Shown piece after piece: positions 47,375 through 57,897 of a stretch of DNA of 64,000 bases; position 1 is the stretch's first letter, and each line of letters opens with the position of its first letter. The stretch is from Diphasiastrum complanatum (Eukaryota > Streptophyta > Lycopodiopsida > Lycopodiales > Lycopodiaceae). The translations under genes were made by a program, and so were the position numbers. The stretch lies in assembly GCA_029204225.1 (NCBI GenBank), contig CM055110.1, forward strand, positions 2,308,659 to 2,372,658, in the 5' to 3' direction. The notes beneath the pieces were generated by a model that saw only the letters and a program-made list of their open reading frames with translations, did no database searches and was not told the DNA's origin.

Positions 47375-47478
47375 AGGTATCGTTCACGAGGAGCTGGGCT
47401 ACTCCCTATAGCAAAACGAGCTGCCGGGCGAAGAATATAGCTACAAGGCTGTAGCCCACCATCGGATGAATGATACCT
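47375..47478. mobile_element. MITE-like inverted repeat, copy B
   Basis: AGGTATCGTTCACGAGGAGC, then TGGGCTAC, pairs with GTAGCCCACCATCGGATGAA, then TGATACCT, around a ~45-bp loop. It is 104 bp with complementary ends AGGTATC/GATACCT and no coding capacity. Confidence 0.55.
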
Positions 47479-47885
47479 GACATAGTAGGAGAGAGATAGA
47501 CGGTCAAGATCTAAATCTGTTTGCAGCCTGTGCTATGGCTCACAATCTGTGTTCTCAACCAATGACGTAATGCCACATGTCCACTACCAGTGCTCACGAC
47601 TGCTACGTTTGTCAAGGTTTCACAAAAAACCACCTCATGGAGGGAACTGCAATTATAATAAATTTGAATTTGGATGTGGTGTCCCTTCATTTTATTGTCG
47701 ATCAACACTTGCATAGGTGCAAACCTATGTATAATGGAACATAGGTGGAAACATCTCTTGTCAATATGACTTGCACAATGTTTGCAACCATTCTTGCCAC
47801 ACACAATACATTTTGTGTCAATGTGCAACATGAGGGCTGGGGACACTTGAAGTGCTCCCAACCAATGAAGTGAGAGTATTTTAGG

Positions 47886-48565
47886 CCTTCTTTGCTTACC
47901 TAACATGTATGTCTTCGATAAAAGTTAGCTGGTGACGTCTTCGATAAAAGTTATTCTTTGGATATTTTTCTATTCCTTTGGAGTGAAAAGTGACTTGTGG
48001 ACTCCTGTTAACCGATATTGGTCGACCCAGGCTAAAACATTTTGCGTCCATGGATCGCCAAGGAGTGCCACTTGATAATATATGCACGCCACAGGCAATT
48101 GATCTTCAATTGCTTAATAGAGAGGAGGAGACTCTACTAATTTGAGAGCTCAAGCATCCTCAATTGCTAATCAATCTTGCTTATGCTCTTGTGATGTTTT
48201 GCTTGTTGTTTCTAGTTTCCATGTTTTTGCTCTGTGCTAGTTAAGGTTTCTCCATAAGCAATGACATTGAGCATTTGAGCTAACCTCCAACTCAATTCTT
48301 CATCTCTATCCTCTTCTATATCACTCTCTCTCTCTCTCTTTCTTTATTCACCCTTTATCAAGATGAATGCATGTGATTAGATTTAAGGGAAGTAGTGTTA
48401 AGTGGATTAGAGTTAGTGAAAGTAGTGTTAAAGTGAAGTAGAGTTAGGGAAAAGGGTAGAATGCATCTAAATCTAGCAACTTGATATAGTTAGGTACCTA
48501 TCTAGTGTTCTAACCCTCTTTGACAGGCGGAAGGGCTACTCACCGATTGATTTATACACCTTACA
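47886..48565 (+). repeat. Gypsy-2 5' LTR (left boundary unresolved)
   Basis: It ends CCTTACA one base before a tRNA-Asp-like PBS. It has LTR-like composition with CT-rich 48315-48345 and AAGTAGTGTTA repeats at 48391-48440. TGTTAACCG at about 48006 is one possible start. No 3' partner was found. Confidence 0.5.
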
Positions 48566-48566
48566 G

Positions 48567-48584
48567 TGGCATCGTTGTCGGAGA
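48567..48584 (+). other. Gypsy-2 primer-binding site
   Basis: TGGCATCGTTGTCGGAGA is a mismatched tRNA-Asp PBS. Confidence 0.7.
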
Positions 48585-48828
48585 TAGGTTTCACTAACTA
48601 GTTTAGTTGCAATTTTAGTTGTTTTTGCATTTTTAGAGTGTTTTAGGTGGTTTTTGGAGTAGAGTTAGCTTGTTTTGTACAGATCCATTAAGATACAGCT
48701 ACCCTACACATCTTCATCAAATGAATCTGAGATCCGGACGATCAGTACCTAGAAGAATTGCAAATCAAGCTCCAAAACTACCCAAAGTAGCAGCTGCGCA
48801 AATCGAAGTAGAAGCAGAACCAGCATAA

Positions 48829-50340
48829 ATGAATCCAATGGACCCACCTATTCCTGTCACACCTCTCGAAGTAGTTCAAAGAGCACCTTGGCTCAAGATG
48901 TCGAAATATGACGGATCATCAGATCCGATCAGATTCCTCCAGATCTACGAGATCTATGGCGAGCGGACACCGACGGAAAAGTTGATGATGTTTCTAATGT
49001 CAATGATTATGGCAACGCAGGACTGGTTTTTTAATCTCTCAAACAAAGAAAAGTCCACTTGGAAAGGGGTGAAAGCGGCTCTCATCACGCACCTTAAACC
49101 AAGAAAGTTCTTGGAAGATCCGTTTCTCCTGCTGAGCAAAGTGAAAATGGAAAAAAGAGAAAGGGTCATGGACTACATAGAACGGGTCAAACATTTGAGA
49201 TCCGAGTGCAACGTAGCCCTAACTCCCGATCATGCAATCATTATGTGGTTTCTCGTGGAATTACCATGAAGTACAGAAGAGAGCTAAAAAGATGGGAGTA
49301 GTACGCTACATTGCAAGAAGCAATGGAAGACAAAATCAGGGAAGAAGATAAGGGTTTAGATGATGAAACATATCTGACTCCCTCGGTAGCATCATCATCC
49401 AACGCTTCGAACATATCAACATATCTGCTGATGGAGAAATTACACAAGCAGCAGATGGAACAGCTTACGATGCAGTTTGATCAGAAACTGAAGGGCTTGC
49501 AGGGAGTAGTAGCACCAACTCCAAATCCACCAGAACAAAACCACCTACAATATCCCTGATGAGAAAATGTATGGCGTTCAATTTGTACCCAAAACCATAC
49601 AGCGAATGAGTGTCCAGCTATGAAACAAAATCTCAAACTAACATAGAGGTTTTGCCACCTATGCAATGCATCTTCGCACAAAACAACATTCTGCCCATTC
49701 AACCCTCGGATCATACAACAAAAGAGGAACCAATACCATACATCTTATCCTTACCATCAGGGAGCACCGAATGCGACATTGCGGTATGACGGGCCAAATA
49801 ATCAACAATGCATGTCCTTAACTACACCATCAGGGCCAACTAATAATCAAGTGGCTCATGTAAATTTGGCAGCAACAGAACAAGAACCACCACCCCAACC
49901 TGAGCAGCAGCAGTGGTAAGGACCGGAGGAGGCATTTGTCGATCTGGCAATGAATAAGTATTATGCAACCTATGTTGCACAACCTCAACGTCAGGGAGGC
50001 AGGATCTATGGCTACTATGGATGTGGTGAAGGCCACAGAATTGCTGAATTTCCTTATAAGAGACAACATACGACCTTTTGCAGAGAATGCCAATACGGGC
50101 ATTGCTACAAGGACTACCCATTTAAACTTGGAACAAGTGCACCCCTGAATTTAATCATTGTACAACCAACAACAGTTCTAGGAAGGATGCCACAAGAAAG
50201 ACAAAACTCCCATGTTCATGTGCTAGCAGTTATGCGAGCACAAAAATGGAAGGGAGTTTCCCCATCACCACCTCCATCAATATCAATGACTGACAACCAA
50301 CCCTCAACTGTAGGACCATACTCAAATGTGAGGGAATAAG
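48829..50340 (+). pseudogene. Gypsy-2 gag
   Basis: A 146-codon open start (MNPMDPPIPVTPLEVVQRAP) carries the Gag core with W.GVKAALITHLKPRKF and DYIERVKHLRSECNVALTPD. It is then interrupted by stops and frame changes from 49267 on; 49311-49559 and 49950-50339 are its later pieces. The second contains a degraded double zinc knuckle (YYGCGEGHRIAEFPY, CRECQYGHCYKDYP) in which the first and last Cys are partly lost. It packages RNA in live relatives; here it is inactive. Confidence 0.8.
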
Positions 50341-51111
50341 GAAGGATATACCATAAGGTCCATCATTGGGTATAGAAAGCCCAAGAAGAGGAAGTTGTGC
50401 AGGCACGAGAAGATCTAACAGAACCTCAACCTATGAGGAAGAACTAGCACCACAAGCGACCTCCCCAATGAGAACGAATCAAAACATTCACTTACATCAG
50501 TATGAACCACCATTCCATATGGAAGTGCCAGAGGTTCCCCAGTCGGGATTGCTCACCAGTCTATTGTCTAGCCGCTGAACTTATCTCTTGGTGCGTTACT
50601 GTGGAGTGCACCTCAAGCCAAGAGCATTCTAGCTGAATGGGCCAAAATGGAGCCAAAATTAGCCACAGAAGAGCCCCTATACTATGTGGGCTACAATGGA
50701 ATGAGCAATGTCCTCCATATTGGGGCAACTTGGGAGAGTGAAGAACACAACATCAGTCTACCAATCCACCACAAGAGGTTTGAGGACAAAGAAGCAGTGG
50801 TAGATGGAGGATCGGGTATAAATTTGATCTCCACTACTCTGTATCAGAAATGGGGTCTGCAAGGATTGAAGCTAGCAAAATTTGCTATCAAATTAGTAGA
50901 TCAATCTCATGTCAAACTAAAGGACATAGTTGATGACATCCAAGTGAAAATAGAGGATATGCAATTTGTACTCACTTTTGTGGTGATGGACATACCAAAG
51001 TCCCCTTCTGCCTACCGCATTCTACTAGGAAGACCTTGGGTGAGGATCGCGCAAGTGGTTCACAACTGGAAAACCGGATACTCACCTTCAAAAATAGAGA
51101 ACAGGTTGTAA
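50341..51111 (+). pseudogene. Gypsy-2 protease region
   Basis: In 50647-51111 the aspartic-protease motif reads AVVDGGSGINLI (catalytic D followed by GGS), then FAIKLVDQ, FVLTFVVMDI and RILLGRPWV, the usual gypsy ILG..W end motif. The frame is lost at 51080, where the 51036-51482 frame takes over. 50341-50646 is a broken Gln/Pro-rich linker. Confidence 0.8.
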
Positions 51112-52226
51112 GGGTCGATCCAACCACATGGGTGGTGAAACCAATTACACGAAATGCTGATGACAGATCTTCCACCACTGATCACACAATTGATCACCCA
51201 AGGCAAGCCAAGGGAGGTCATTACGACTCTAAAACGGATATCATGAGATGGATGGATGCATTGGCAACCATTGACTATATGGGTGGGCATGCTTGTCAAC
51301 CAGATTCAGATCTAAAACCTAGCATATCTTCAACCAAGTGTTATACATTGGACACGCCAATCACTTTTGGGGTGAATATGATCAATGTAGCATGGCTGTC
51401 AGCGGAAGTTATTGAGAACCCTGTGGACGATGGTTTAGCCCTTGGCGACATGCTTTTACCTACAACAAGGAGGCTGAGCTGACTGATGAGTAGGTCCTGC
51501 AACATATGGATCCAGATTGCTATGGACTAAAAAAGATACCAGCTCAGCCACCACATAAATTGGAAATGGCTAAAGTATCCAAGATAGATCCACCCAAGGC
51601 ACCTGCCAACAAAAAGAATCAGCTGAGACAACGTTATAACCAGGTGATCCGATGGAGCGATCTACCGGAAGAGGCTGTAGCTATAATGGATATTGATATT
51701 CGCAATCACAAAGCAATTATCGCACAGTTTCTAAGAAAGATAACAAGGATGAACCCAACTACATAGGCAAAAAAGAAAAAAAGAAAGTGTTGGACTCCTT
51801 GAAGTCGGTCCGAATGGACCCAAATGCAGTGCCATCATCCTCACAGATGACTGATAACCCAAACGTTACAAGTTGGGTAAGATCAATATGCTGAAGGAGG
51901 AGTCCCACTGAATGCTAGTTCACGAGATGCTAGAAACCTTCAAGAACTATACCTTAGATGACGTAGTAATCATGATGTCGCAAGCACAAAGAAAACCTGA
52001 TCAAAATCAAAAACCAACCGAACAAGACTTCAAAGGACCTGCGCTGACGCAACCTATGAATTTAGTTGAGCTAGGTGAAGAAGAGAAGATTGTACATGTG
52101 GGAGAACAGTTGACACCCACTCAATTCAAAAGACCGCACATTATTGGTGGAATACAAAAATTGCTTTGCTTGGAATTACAACAATCTAAAGGGTGTACCA
52201 CCAACCGTAATCCAGCAAACCATACC
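51112..52226 (+). pseudogene. Gypsy-2 protease-RT linker
   Basis: Frames 51036-51482, 51506-51766 and 51912-52274 contain NVAWLSAEVI, the KKNQLRQRYNQVI block, SLKSVRMDP and HVGEQLTPTQF. They match both the fragment at 1418-1960 (antisense) and 35537-35905. Several stops. Confidence 0.75.
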
Positions 52227-53365
52227 CTTGGTGGATGGAGCAATCCCCAAGGTGAGCCGTTACTATCGTTGTAATCCTAACTATGCAGAATTAATCAAGC
52301 AAGAGTTGTAGAAATTGCTTGATGCCGATTTCATTTATAAATTTAAGCACACTAAATGGGTATCGCCGATAGTCATAGTACCCAAGAAATGGCAAAATGC
52401 GAACCTGTGTGAACCTAAAAGCATTAAATGCAGTCACCAAGAAGGATCATTTTCCCTTACCATTTACAGAAAGCATTCTGGACAGAGTAGCAAGAGCAGA
52501 AGCCTATAATTTTTTGGACGGCTTCAACAACTACAATCAAGTGAAAATAGCGTCGCAAGATCAATACAAGACAACATTCGCCATAGAATGGAGAACCTAT
52601 GCCTACAAAGTGATGTCGTTTGGACTTTGTCATGCCCCAAGTACCTTCTAGCAAGTTATGCAAACGACATTCAAAGAATATTTGCAAAAAAATTTGGAGA
52701 TTTTCTTGGATGATCTATGTGTACACGGACCTAACTCTAAGCACTTATCCAATTTGGAAAACGTGCTGAAGAAATGTCGTGAATATGAGATATCCTTGAA
52801 CTGTCAATTTTGGGTGACACATGGCCTCATTCTTGGCCATATAGTATACAGGGATCACCACGAATCTATCAAAAATAAGGATCATTCTTGATCTGCCACC
52901 ACTAGGAACGATCCACGGAGGCTATGTTTTTATGGGTCACACTAACTACTACCGTATTTTCATTCTAGACTTTGTGGAGTTAGCACGACCAATCTACAAA
53001 CTCACAACAGAACCACATTGGATCGAGGAAGCCCTATAGGCTTTCCAGAAACTTAAAGATGCATTGGTCTTAGTGCAATATTACGCCCATCCAATTGGTT
53101 TATAGAGTTTCATGTGCATACGGATGCATCAAAGTATGCAGTGGGAGCAATCTTAACCCAACCAGGTGAACACAAAAAAGATTTTCCAATCCGGTTTGCT
53201 AACCTACAGCTTAGTGATTCAAAGATAAACTCTTCGAACACAGAGCATGAGGCACTGGCTATGATTTATGTGGTTAAGAAATTTCGACATTACTTGATGG
53301 CCACACATTTTGTTTTTTATACGGACCATCAGCCCTTGTTTTATCTTGTAAAACTTGCAACATAG
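52227..53365 (+). pseudogene. Gypsy-2 reverse transcriptase and RNase H
   Basis: RT: VSPIVIVPKK, then after a slip near 52397, CVNLKALNAVTKKDHFPLPF, FLDGFNNYNQVKI, SFGLCHAPSTF and FLDDLCVHG (the YXDD box, here FLDD). RNase H-like: HTDASKYAVGAILTQ, NTEHEALAMIYVVKKFRHYL, FYTDHQPLFYL. Stops at 52309 and 52649, with the 52890-53105 stretch shifted among frames. Inactive. Confidence 0.85.
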
Positions 53366-54210
53366 GGAAAATCACTCGTTGATTACTTATGTTGTTGTAT
53401 TTTGATTCTGGGATAGTGGTTCACAAGGGAAAGCAGCACTCTATGGTAGATCATGTGTTGCAAATCAAGAGGAAGGAAACTGCAGCCCTACCCGACAATG
53501 AGATACCAGACGCTACCTTGTTTTACATTGACACTATACCTAAATGATAGTCAACAATTGCAAAAGCCATTTTGTCAATGAGACCATCAAGGTCCTGTTG
53601 GAGGAATTCTTTGTGATCTATAGGTTCATCACTTAATATCCTTGCGGTAATGGTCAGGCTGAATCATCCAATAAGATCCTATGTAGTGTGATCACGAAAA
53701 TTGTTGAAGCTAGCAGATCTAATTGGGAGCCGAAGTTACATGCCGCTCTATGGGCATTCAGAACAACTTACAAGGGAAGCACTGATCACAGGCCATTTCG
53801 ACTAGTTTATGGTTAGGATGCAGTAATGTCAGTGGAGTTTTTCATACCTTCATTAAGAATTACCAAAACACAATGTCTTGATGAATCCAAATCTCTACAA
53901 TTGTGCAATGAAGCATTACATAAACTTTATGAAATGTGCTTGCTAGTTGTGCATGCATTGGTGGCTGAGAATGAGTGACGCAAAGCATGGCATGATCGCC
54001 AACTGCACAAGAATGATCTTCAATCAGGAGATCTATTCCTCATGTATAAAACTAAAGCAATCAAGGGAAAGTTGAAGTTCACGGGCGAAGGCCCATTATG
54101 AGTCAAGGAGATCCTCAGCCATAGAGCTGTGAAACTTGAACAGATAGATGGGACGCCATTCGACACTCCCATCGATGGTAGCCGACTTCACAAGTACTGG
54201 CCACCTCAGT
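53366..54210 (+). pseudogene. Gypsy-2 integrase C-terminal part
   Basis: After the RNase H end (GKQHSMVDHVLQIKRKE) the sequence jumps to the end of the integrase core (GNGQAESSNKIL contains the third catalytic Glu), then WAFRTTYKGSTDHRPF, the RKAWHDRQLHKNDL block and a C-terminal HKYWPP. The zinc finger and the first two catalytic Asp are deleted. Confidence 0.8.
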
Positions 54211-54657
54211 GAACAGATCCAAAATGTGGATGACACAATATGCATACAATGATCAGATCAAGCCTCATCCGAAGTCATCCGACCTGGATCCAATAAAACC
54301 AAACTAGATCTAGATGAGATCTAGTCAGATCAAGTAGGATCCATCAAGATTCAGCAAGATCAGACAAGATTAGGATAGATCAAGAAAGATCTAACAAGAT
54401 ACAAATGAGATCCAAGGTGCAGTAGATTATTATGAGATCATCCGCAGAGTAGAAAAATCACCTTCTGAACCTTCTCAAACTTCACTGAGGTCTTAGAATA
54501 TTGTGACGAAGGTCTCTGGAGAATTTTGGTTGAAACTAAATTGGGAAAAGTGCACTTCTCCTAATACGCACTCTAATTTCCACTATATAAGGGCAGAATT
54601 CAAGACATTTGACACTTCATTCAGCAAAGCCCTGCCGAAATTTATACTAAAATTTCC
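54211..54657 (+). other. AGATC-rich stretch after integrase
   Basis: 54255-54415 iterates AGATCAAG, AGATCTAG and GGATCCA motifs (about 15 GATC-type boxes), a degenerate short-period repeat in the 3' part of the gypsy element. Confidence 0.55.
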
Positions 54658-55014
54658 ATGTTCTTTGATCATGACGAAACTTTGCACACACCTTTATCAA
54701 CCCTCACAGCCACCTGCTATACCTCGATCAAGCAGGTTATCCAACGAGAGATACCTACGGCTACCCAAATTTGGCCTTTGTCGTCTGATACCTTGGTCGC
54801 ACCTTGGATTCAGGCAGCTGGGTCCCTTCTCCAAGCAGTGAAAATTTACCCAGCGCTTTTCACTTCTGACATTGACGTGAACCTAACCTTGCACAAATAT
54901 GCATCATGGGATGAGAAGAAGTCTCATTTCTATATCATGTACCAAGGTACCATGTACAAGGTACACATAAACGCTAATTCCATAGTCATTGTCGAAATTA
55001 ATTCCGACAATTGA
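54658..55014 (+). pseudogene. Possible gypsy-2 3' ORF
   Basis: A 118-codon ORF (FFDHDETLHTPLSTLTATCY, WIQAAGSLLQAVKIYPALF, ASWDEKKSHFYIMYQGTMYK) with balanced composition but no domain I recognise. Its position after integrase suggests an extra ORF of the element. The overlapping frame 54503-54841 is probably a shadow. Confidence 0.35.
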
Positions 55015-55789
55015 CTACCCATCTCCCACCATCGAGCCAAACACATCATCTCCCCCTTTGTGACATCTCTCTCCCCAGAGATCCCGCTCAAAACTAACAA
55101 TGGTTATCCGATAGACACTATCACTGACCCCACAATCCAAGCCGCTACACACGTTGAACAAATTTTCGGTTGTATCAACTTTCTAAAAGGATCGTATTCA
55201 TTTAGTACTCTCATATATGTGTGAAAAATAGTAGATTCTTTTATTGATAAAGAGAGGTTTATTTCAAGTGCAGTATCGAAGCCCTAAATATCTCGGTTTC
55301 TAGATGACTAGGAACCGTATATTCCAATGGATATCCTAGGCACTATGATCCTAAGTGGTTATGCTAGTAGATTGAGATTTTAGCTCTAAATGGTGTATTC
55401 CAACCATGTCGAGTATAGACCTACCTCCTGTATTCCAAGGAGATAGGGTGATTATCCATTAGACACCATCTTTATATTTGACACCAAATAAAAAAAATCA
55501 ACATTCGTGGTTCTTATTACAACTTATAGATATCATTCCAAGGCATGCAACAAAAAGTCACAACTCAATAGAATTCTCAAAAGATATTATGAATCAAATT
55601 GTAGTGTGAATAATACCTGGAATTTTTTTACGACTCCCAATCCAAGTGACCCGCTAAGAAATCTGAGACCCAAGATCTCCAATTTGTCAACTTCGCCTTG
55701 GTAAAGTGCTTGAGAATGTACTGAAGGGTAATGTCTCAAACTGACTTTCAAAATGATAGAATTTCCAAAGATATAGCCAAGATTATCTT
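55015..55789. other. No recognisable content
   Basis: Nothing supported; the TCTAATAC and GTATTCCA-type short repeats around 55320-55440 are irregular. Confidence 0.35.
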
Positions 55790-55998
55790 GTTAGAGTCAA
55801 CACTCTAGATGTAGACTTGGATTCATAAAGCTTTGCAAGCCTCCAAAGTTGATGTGCACCAACCAATCTCCTTGAGTAGCTCATTGGTAACATTCATCTG
55901 GATCATGTGTAGAGGTCTTTCAGCTCTCTTGTCATACCTCCCTTGATCTTGTTGTGTCATGCTGTCCTCCACACCTACAACAATGTCCATCAAATCAT
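55790..55998 (-). pseudogene. Copia-A relative, gag middle (antisense)
   Basis: Minus strand: MNDLMDIVVGVEDS, RYDKRAERPLHMIQMNVTNE and a STLEACKAL end correspond to residues 33-95 of the intact Copia-A Gag. It is separated from the gag start (56541-56635) by a 538-bp insertion and stops at about 55790 on the left. Confidence 0.85.
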
Positions 55999-56002
55999 TC
56001 AT

Positions 56003-56540
56003 GGATAAAAGCCTGGTTTTGTGGTACAACATGGACTTTCAAGGACACTACCTTTTTTGGTTAGAAATGCACTTTTGTATTATTATACACTATTTTCAAT
56101 TAATACTTTTGACTTGCCATAACTTTTTAGCTGTACCTCAAAATAGGTCATGTAACATATCATTGGAAAGCACTAGTCGAGCACTTTCTAATGCACTGAA
56201 ACTTTGCTGAAATTGGGCTTACCACTAAAACATTATGTCATTTTAACATGGACTCAAAAAAATAATGATTAATAAAATTCCTATACCTTTAATTTGCCAT
56301 GACTTTTTAACCGTAGCTCGGAAGTATGTCATGTAACATAGCATTGAAAAGTGCTCATTGGAGCACTTTCTAGCGCACCAAACTCCGCTGAAATTGGTCT
56401 TACCACTTAAAAGTAATTTCATTTTTAATGTGGACTCAAAAATATTATGAGTAATAATTTCCCAAAATGTGAAATGTGCTACCAAAAGGTACAATGAAAA
56501 ATGGGTTCTATTTTTGTACCATCAAACCATGCTTATAGCC
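56003..56540. mobile_element. 538-bp non-autonomous TIR element (MITE-like)
   Basis: The ends GGATAAAAGCCTGG (left) and GGCTATAAGCATGG (right, reverse complement) are part of ~27-bp imperfect terminal inverted repeats that continue to GGTACAA. Target duplication TCAT at 55999-56002 and 56541-56544, matching ATGA in the uninterrupted gag. Inside are two tandem ~175-bp units (about 56101-56278 and 56279-56455), also present singly at 13394-13565. No transposase; superfamily not assigned (a 4-bp duplication is unusual). Confidence 0.75.
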
Positions 56541-56635
56541 TCATCTCAAGGAGAGACTCCATTCTCACCTTCCAAGTAGAATAATTTGTGGAGGTAGGCC
56601 TATCATTGCCTTCCCACATGAATCCACTTGATGTA
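56541..56635 (-). pseudogene. Copia-A relative, gag start (antisense)
   Basis: Minus strand reading is close to residues 3-33 of Copia-A Gag (NDRPTSTNYSTWKVRMESLLEM-type). It is cut on the right by the intact element: the ATG GCT start lies at 62502-62506 on the other side of the insertion, and both sides share the duplicated ATGTA. Confidence 0.85.
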
Positions 56636-57288
56636 TGTGAAAAATTGTCAACTAGTAGTATTTTCCTAACTTGAGATTTTGTAGGCCTATGGCCAAATAA
56701 AAGTTAGAGATAGGTTCATACATGTATGTAGAGGCCCAAAGTATGTGTACACTACTTTTGAGGTCACATTAATTAGAGGAGGTCGAGTGTGGAGCTCTTC
56801 TATTGGCTCATAATTTGGTGCATTCCTATTTGACCAAATTTCTAGGTATATGGGTGAATCCTATTGGACCCCAATTTTAGCCTATCATAAGACAAGTGGC
56901 CAAGAGGCACTATGGCTGCTATAAATAGCCATCTCCACGAGTATGTACACATCTCATTTTCATTCTATTGAATGAATGTTATGCTCTTTGAAGATCCATC
57001 TTCTTCTCTCTCACTTTTTTGTTCATATCTTGCATTCTAGCCACTAGAATTGTGATTTCTTTGTTGCTATGGCTTCACACGTGTGAAATGCAGGTTGTAG
57101 GCTCTGAAGTACGGACAGGGACAGCAAGTTTCTGTTTGTGGAAGCTTATGATCAGATTTTGATGTTTAGTTGATGTTTAGTATGCTTAACATCACAATTT
57201 CTATCATTTTTTCAATCTAGATGTGCATAACTTCCATGGCCAAGATCTTTATGAAACTTTAGCATCTTTTGGATCTGAGTTTTTCACA
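56636..57288 (+). repeat. Copia-A 5' LTR
   Basis: TGTGAA..TTCACA ends form a 6-bp terminal inverted repeat. TATA box CTATAAATAG at 56919-56928 is the likely promoter, with a G-box-containing 14-bp palindrome at 57074-57087 downstream. Confidence 0.95.
56920..56928 (+). promoter_or_regulatory. LTR TATA box
   Basis: TATAAATAG, 285 bp into the LTR; the same box at 62128-62136 in the 3' LTR could drive transcription into flanking DNA. Confidence 0.65.
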
Positions 57289-57300
57289 TGGTATCAGAGC
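57289..57300 (+). other. Copia-A primer-binding site
   Basis: TGGTATCAGAGC immediately after the LTR; complementary to the initiator tRNA-Met 3' end. 57301-57897 is the untranslated leader. Confidence 0.95.
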
Positions 57301-57897
57301 ATTAGGCGGCCAAATGTGCAGGTTTTGCCAGATTTAGAAGAGATTTGTGGGCGAGTTTGCTTTTGTAGCATTCCAATCAAGTTTCTAGCTAAAAATCTTG
57401 TTGATTTATGTGTAGAAATTGGATCTTTGTGATCAAAACATCATTTGTATGCATTTCAATTGAAGTAGGGCGAATTCCCTCTATACTTATCAGAATAAGG
57501 AGACAAAAATTGTTTTGGAAAGAGGGAGATGCAAGATCCAACAAGATCCTATTAGTTTTCCATTCTAGCATATAGTTTTTTGATTCAATTTCTTGCTTCT
57601 TCATGTCAAAAACTTCAAAATTGATGTAACCCTCTGATTTTCAGTTTGCTGAATGATTCAAGAGTGTATTTCAATCTTAGGAGTGAGGGAAAAGCAAGTA
57701 TATTGAGGTTTGGTCTTGGTTTGATCAAGAAATCATAAAACTAGTGGCTAAAATTAAGGAAAAAGTGAGGAAAAGAGAGAAAAAGTAAGGTTTTAGGTTC
57801 CAAATCTTTGTGATTTCTTCTTGTGTTTCATTTGTTGATTCAAGAGAGTGCTTAGTGCATTGGAACAGGTCAAAGATCAGAGATCAATCATTGCAAC

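Larger units (their letters stand above)
42797..47885. repeat. 5.1-kb segmental duplication, copy B
   Basis: Direct-orientation partner of 13688-18796, 29.1 kb apart. It carries the intact pectate-lyase-like gene. Confidence 0.9.

Noticed and set aside
49830-50121. Two minus-strand ORFs of 90 and 93 aa
   Set aside because: Antisense shadows of the gypsy-2 zinc-knuckle region.
57223-57432. 69-aa ORF across the LTR/PBS
   Set aside because: It spans the LTR end and primer-binding site; no conservation as protein is expected.
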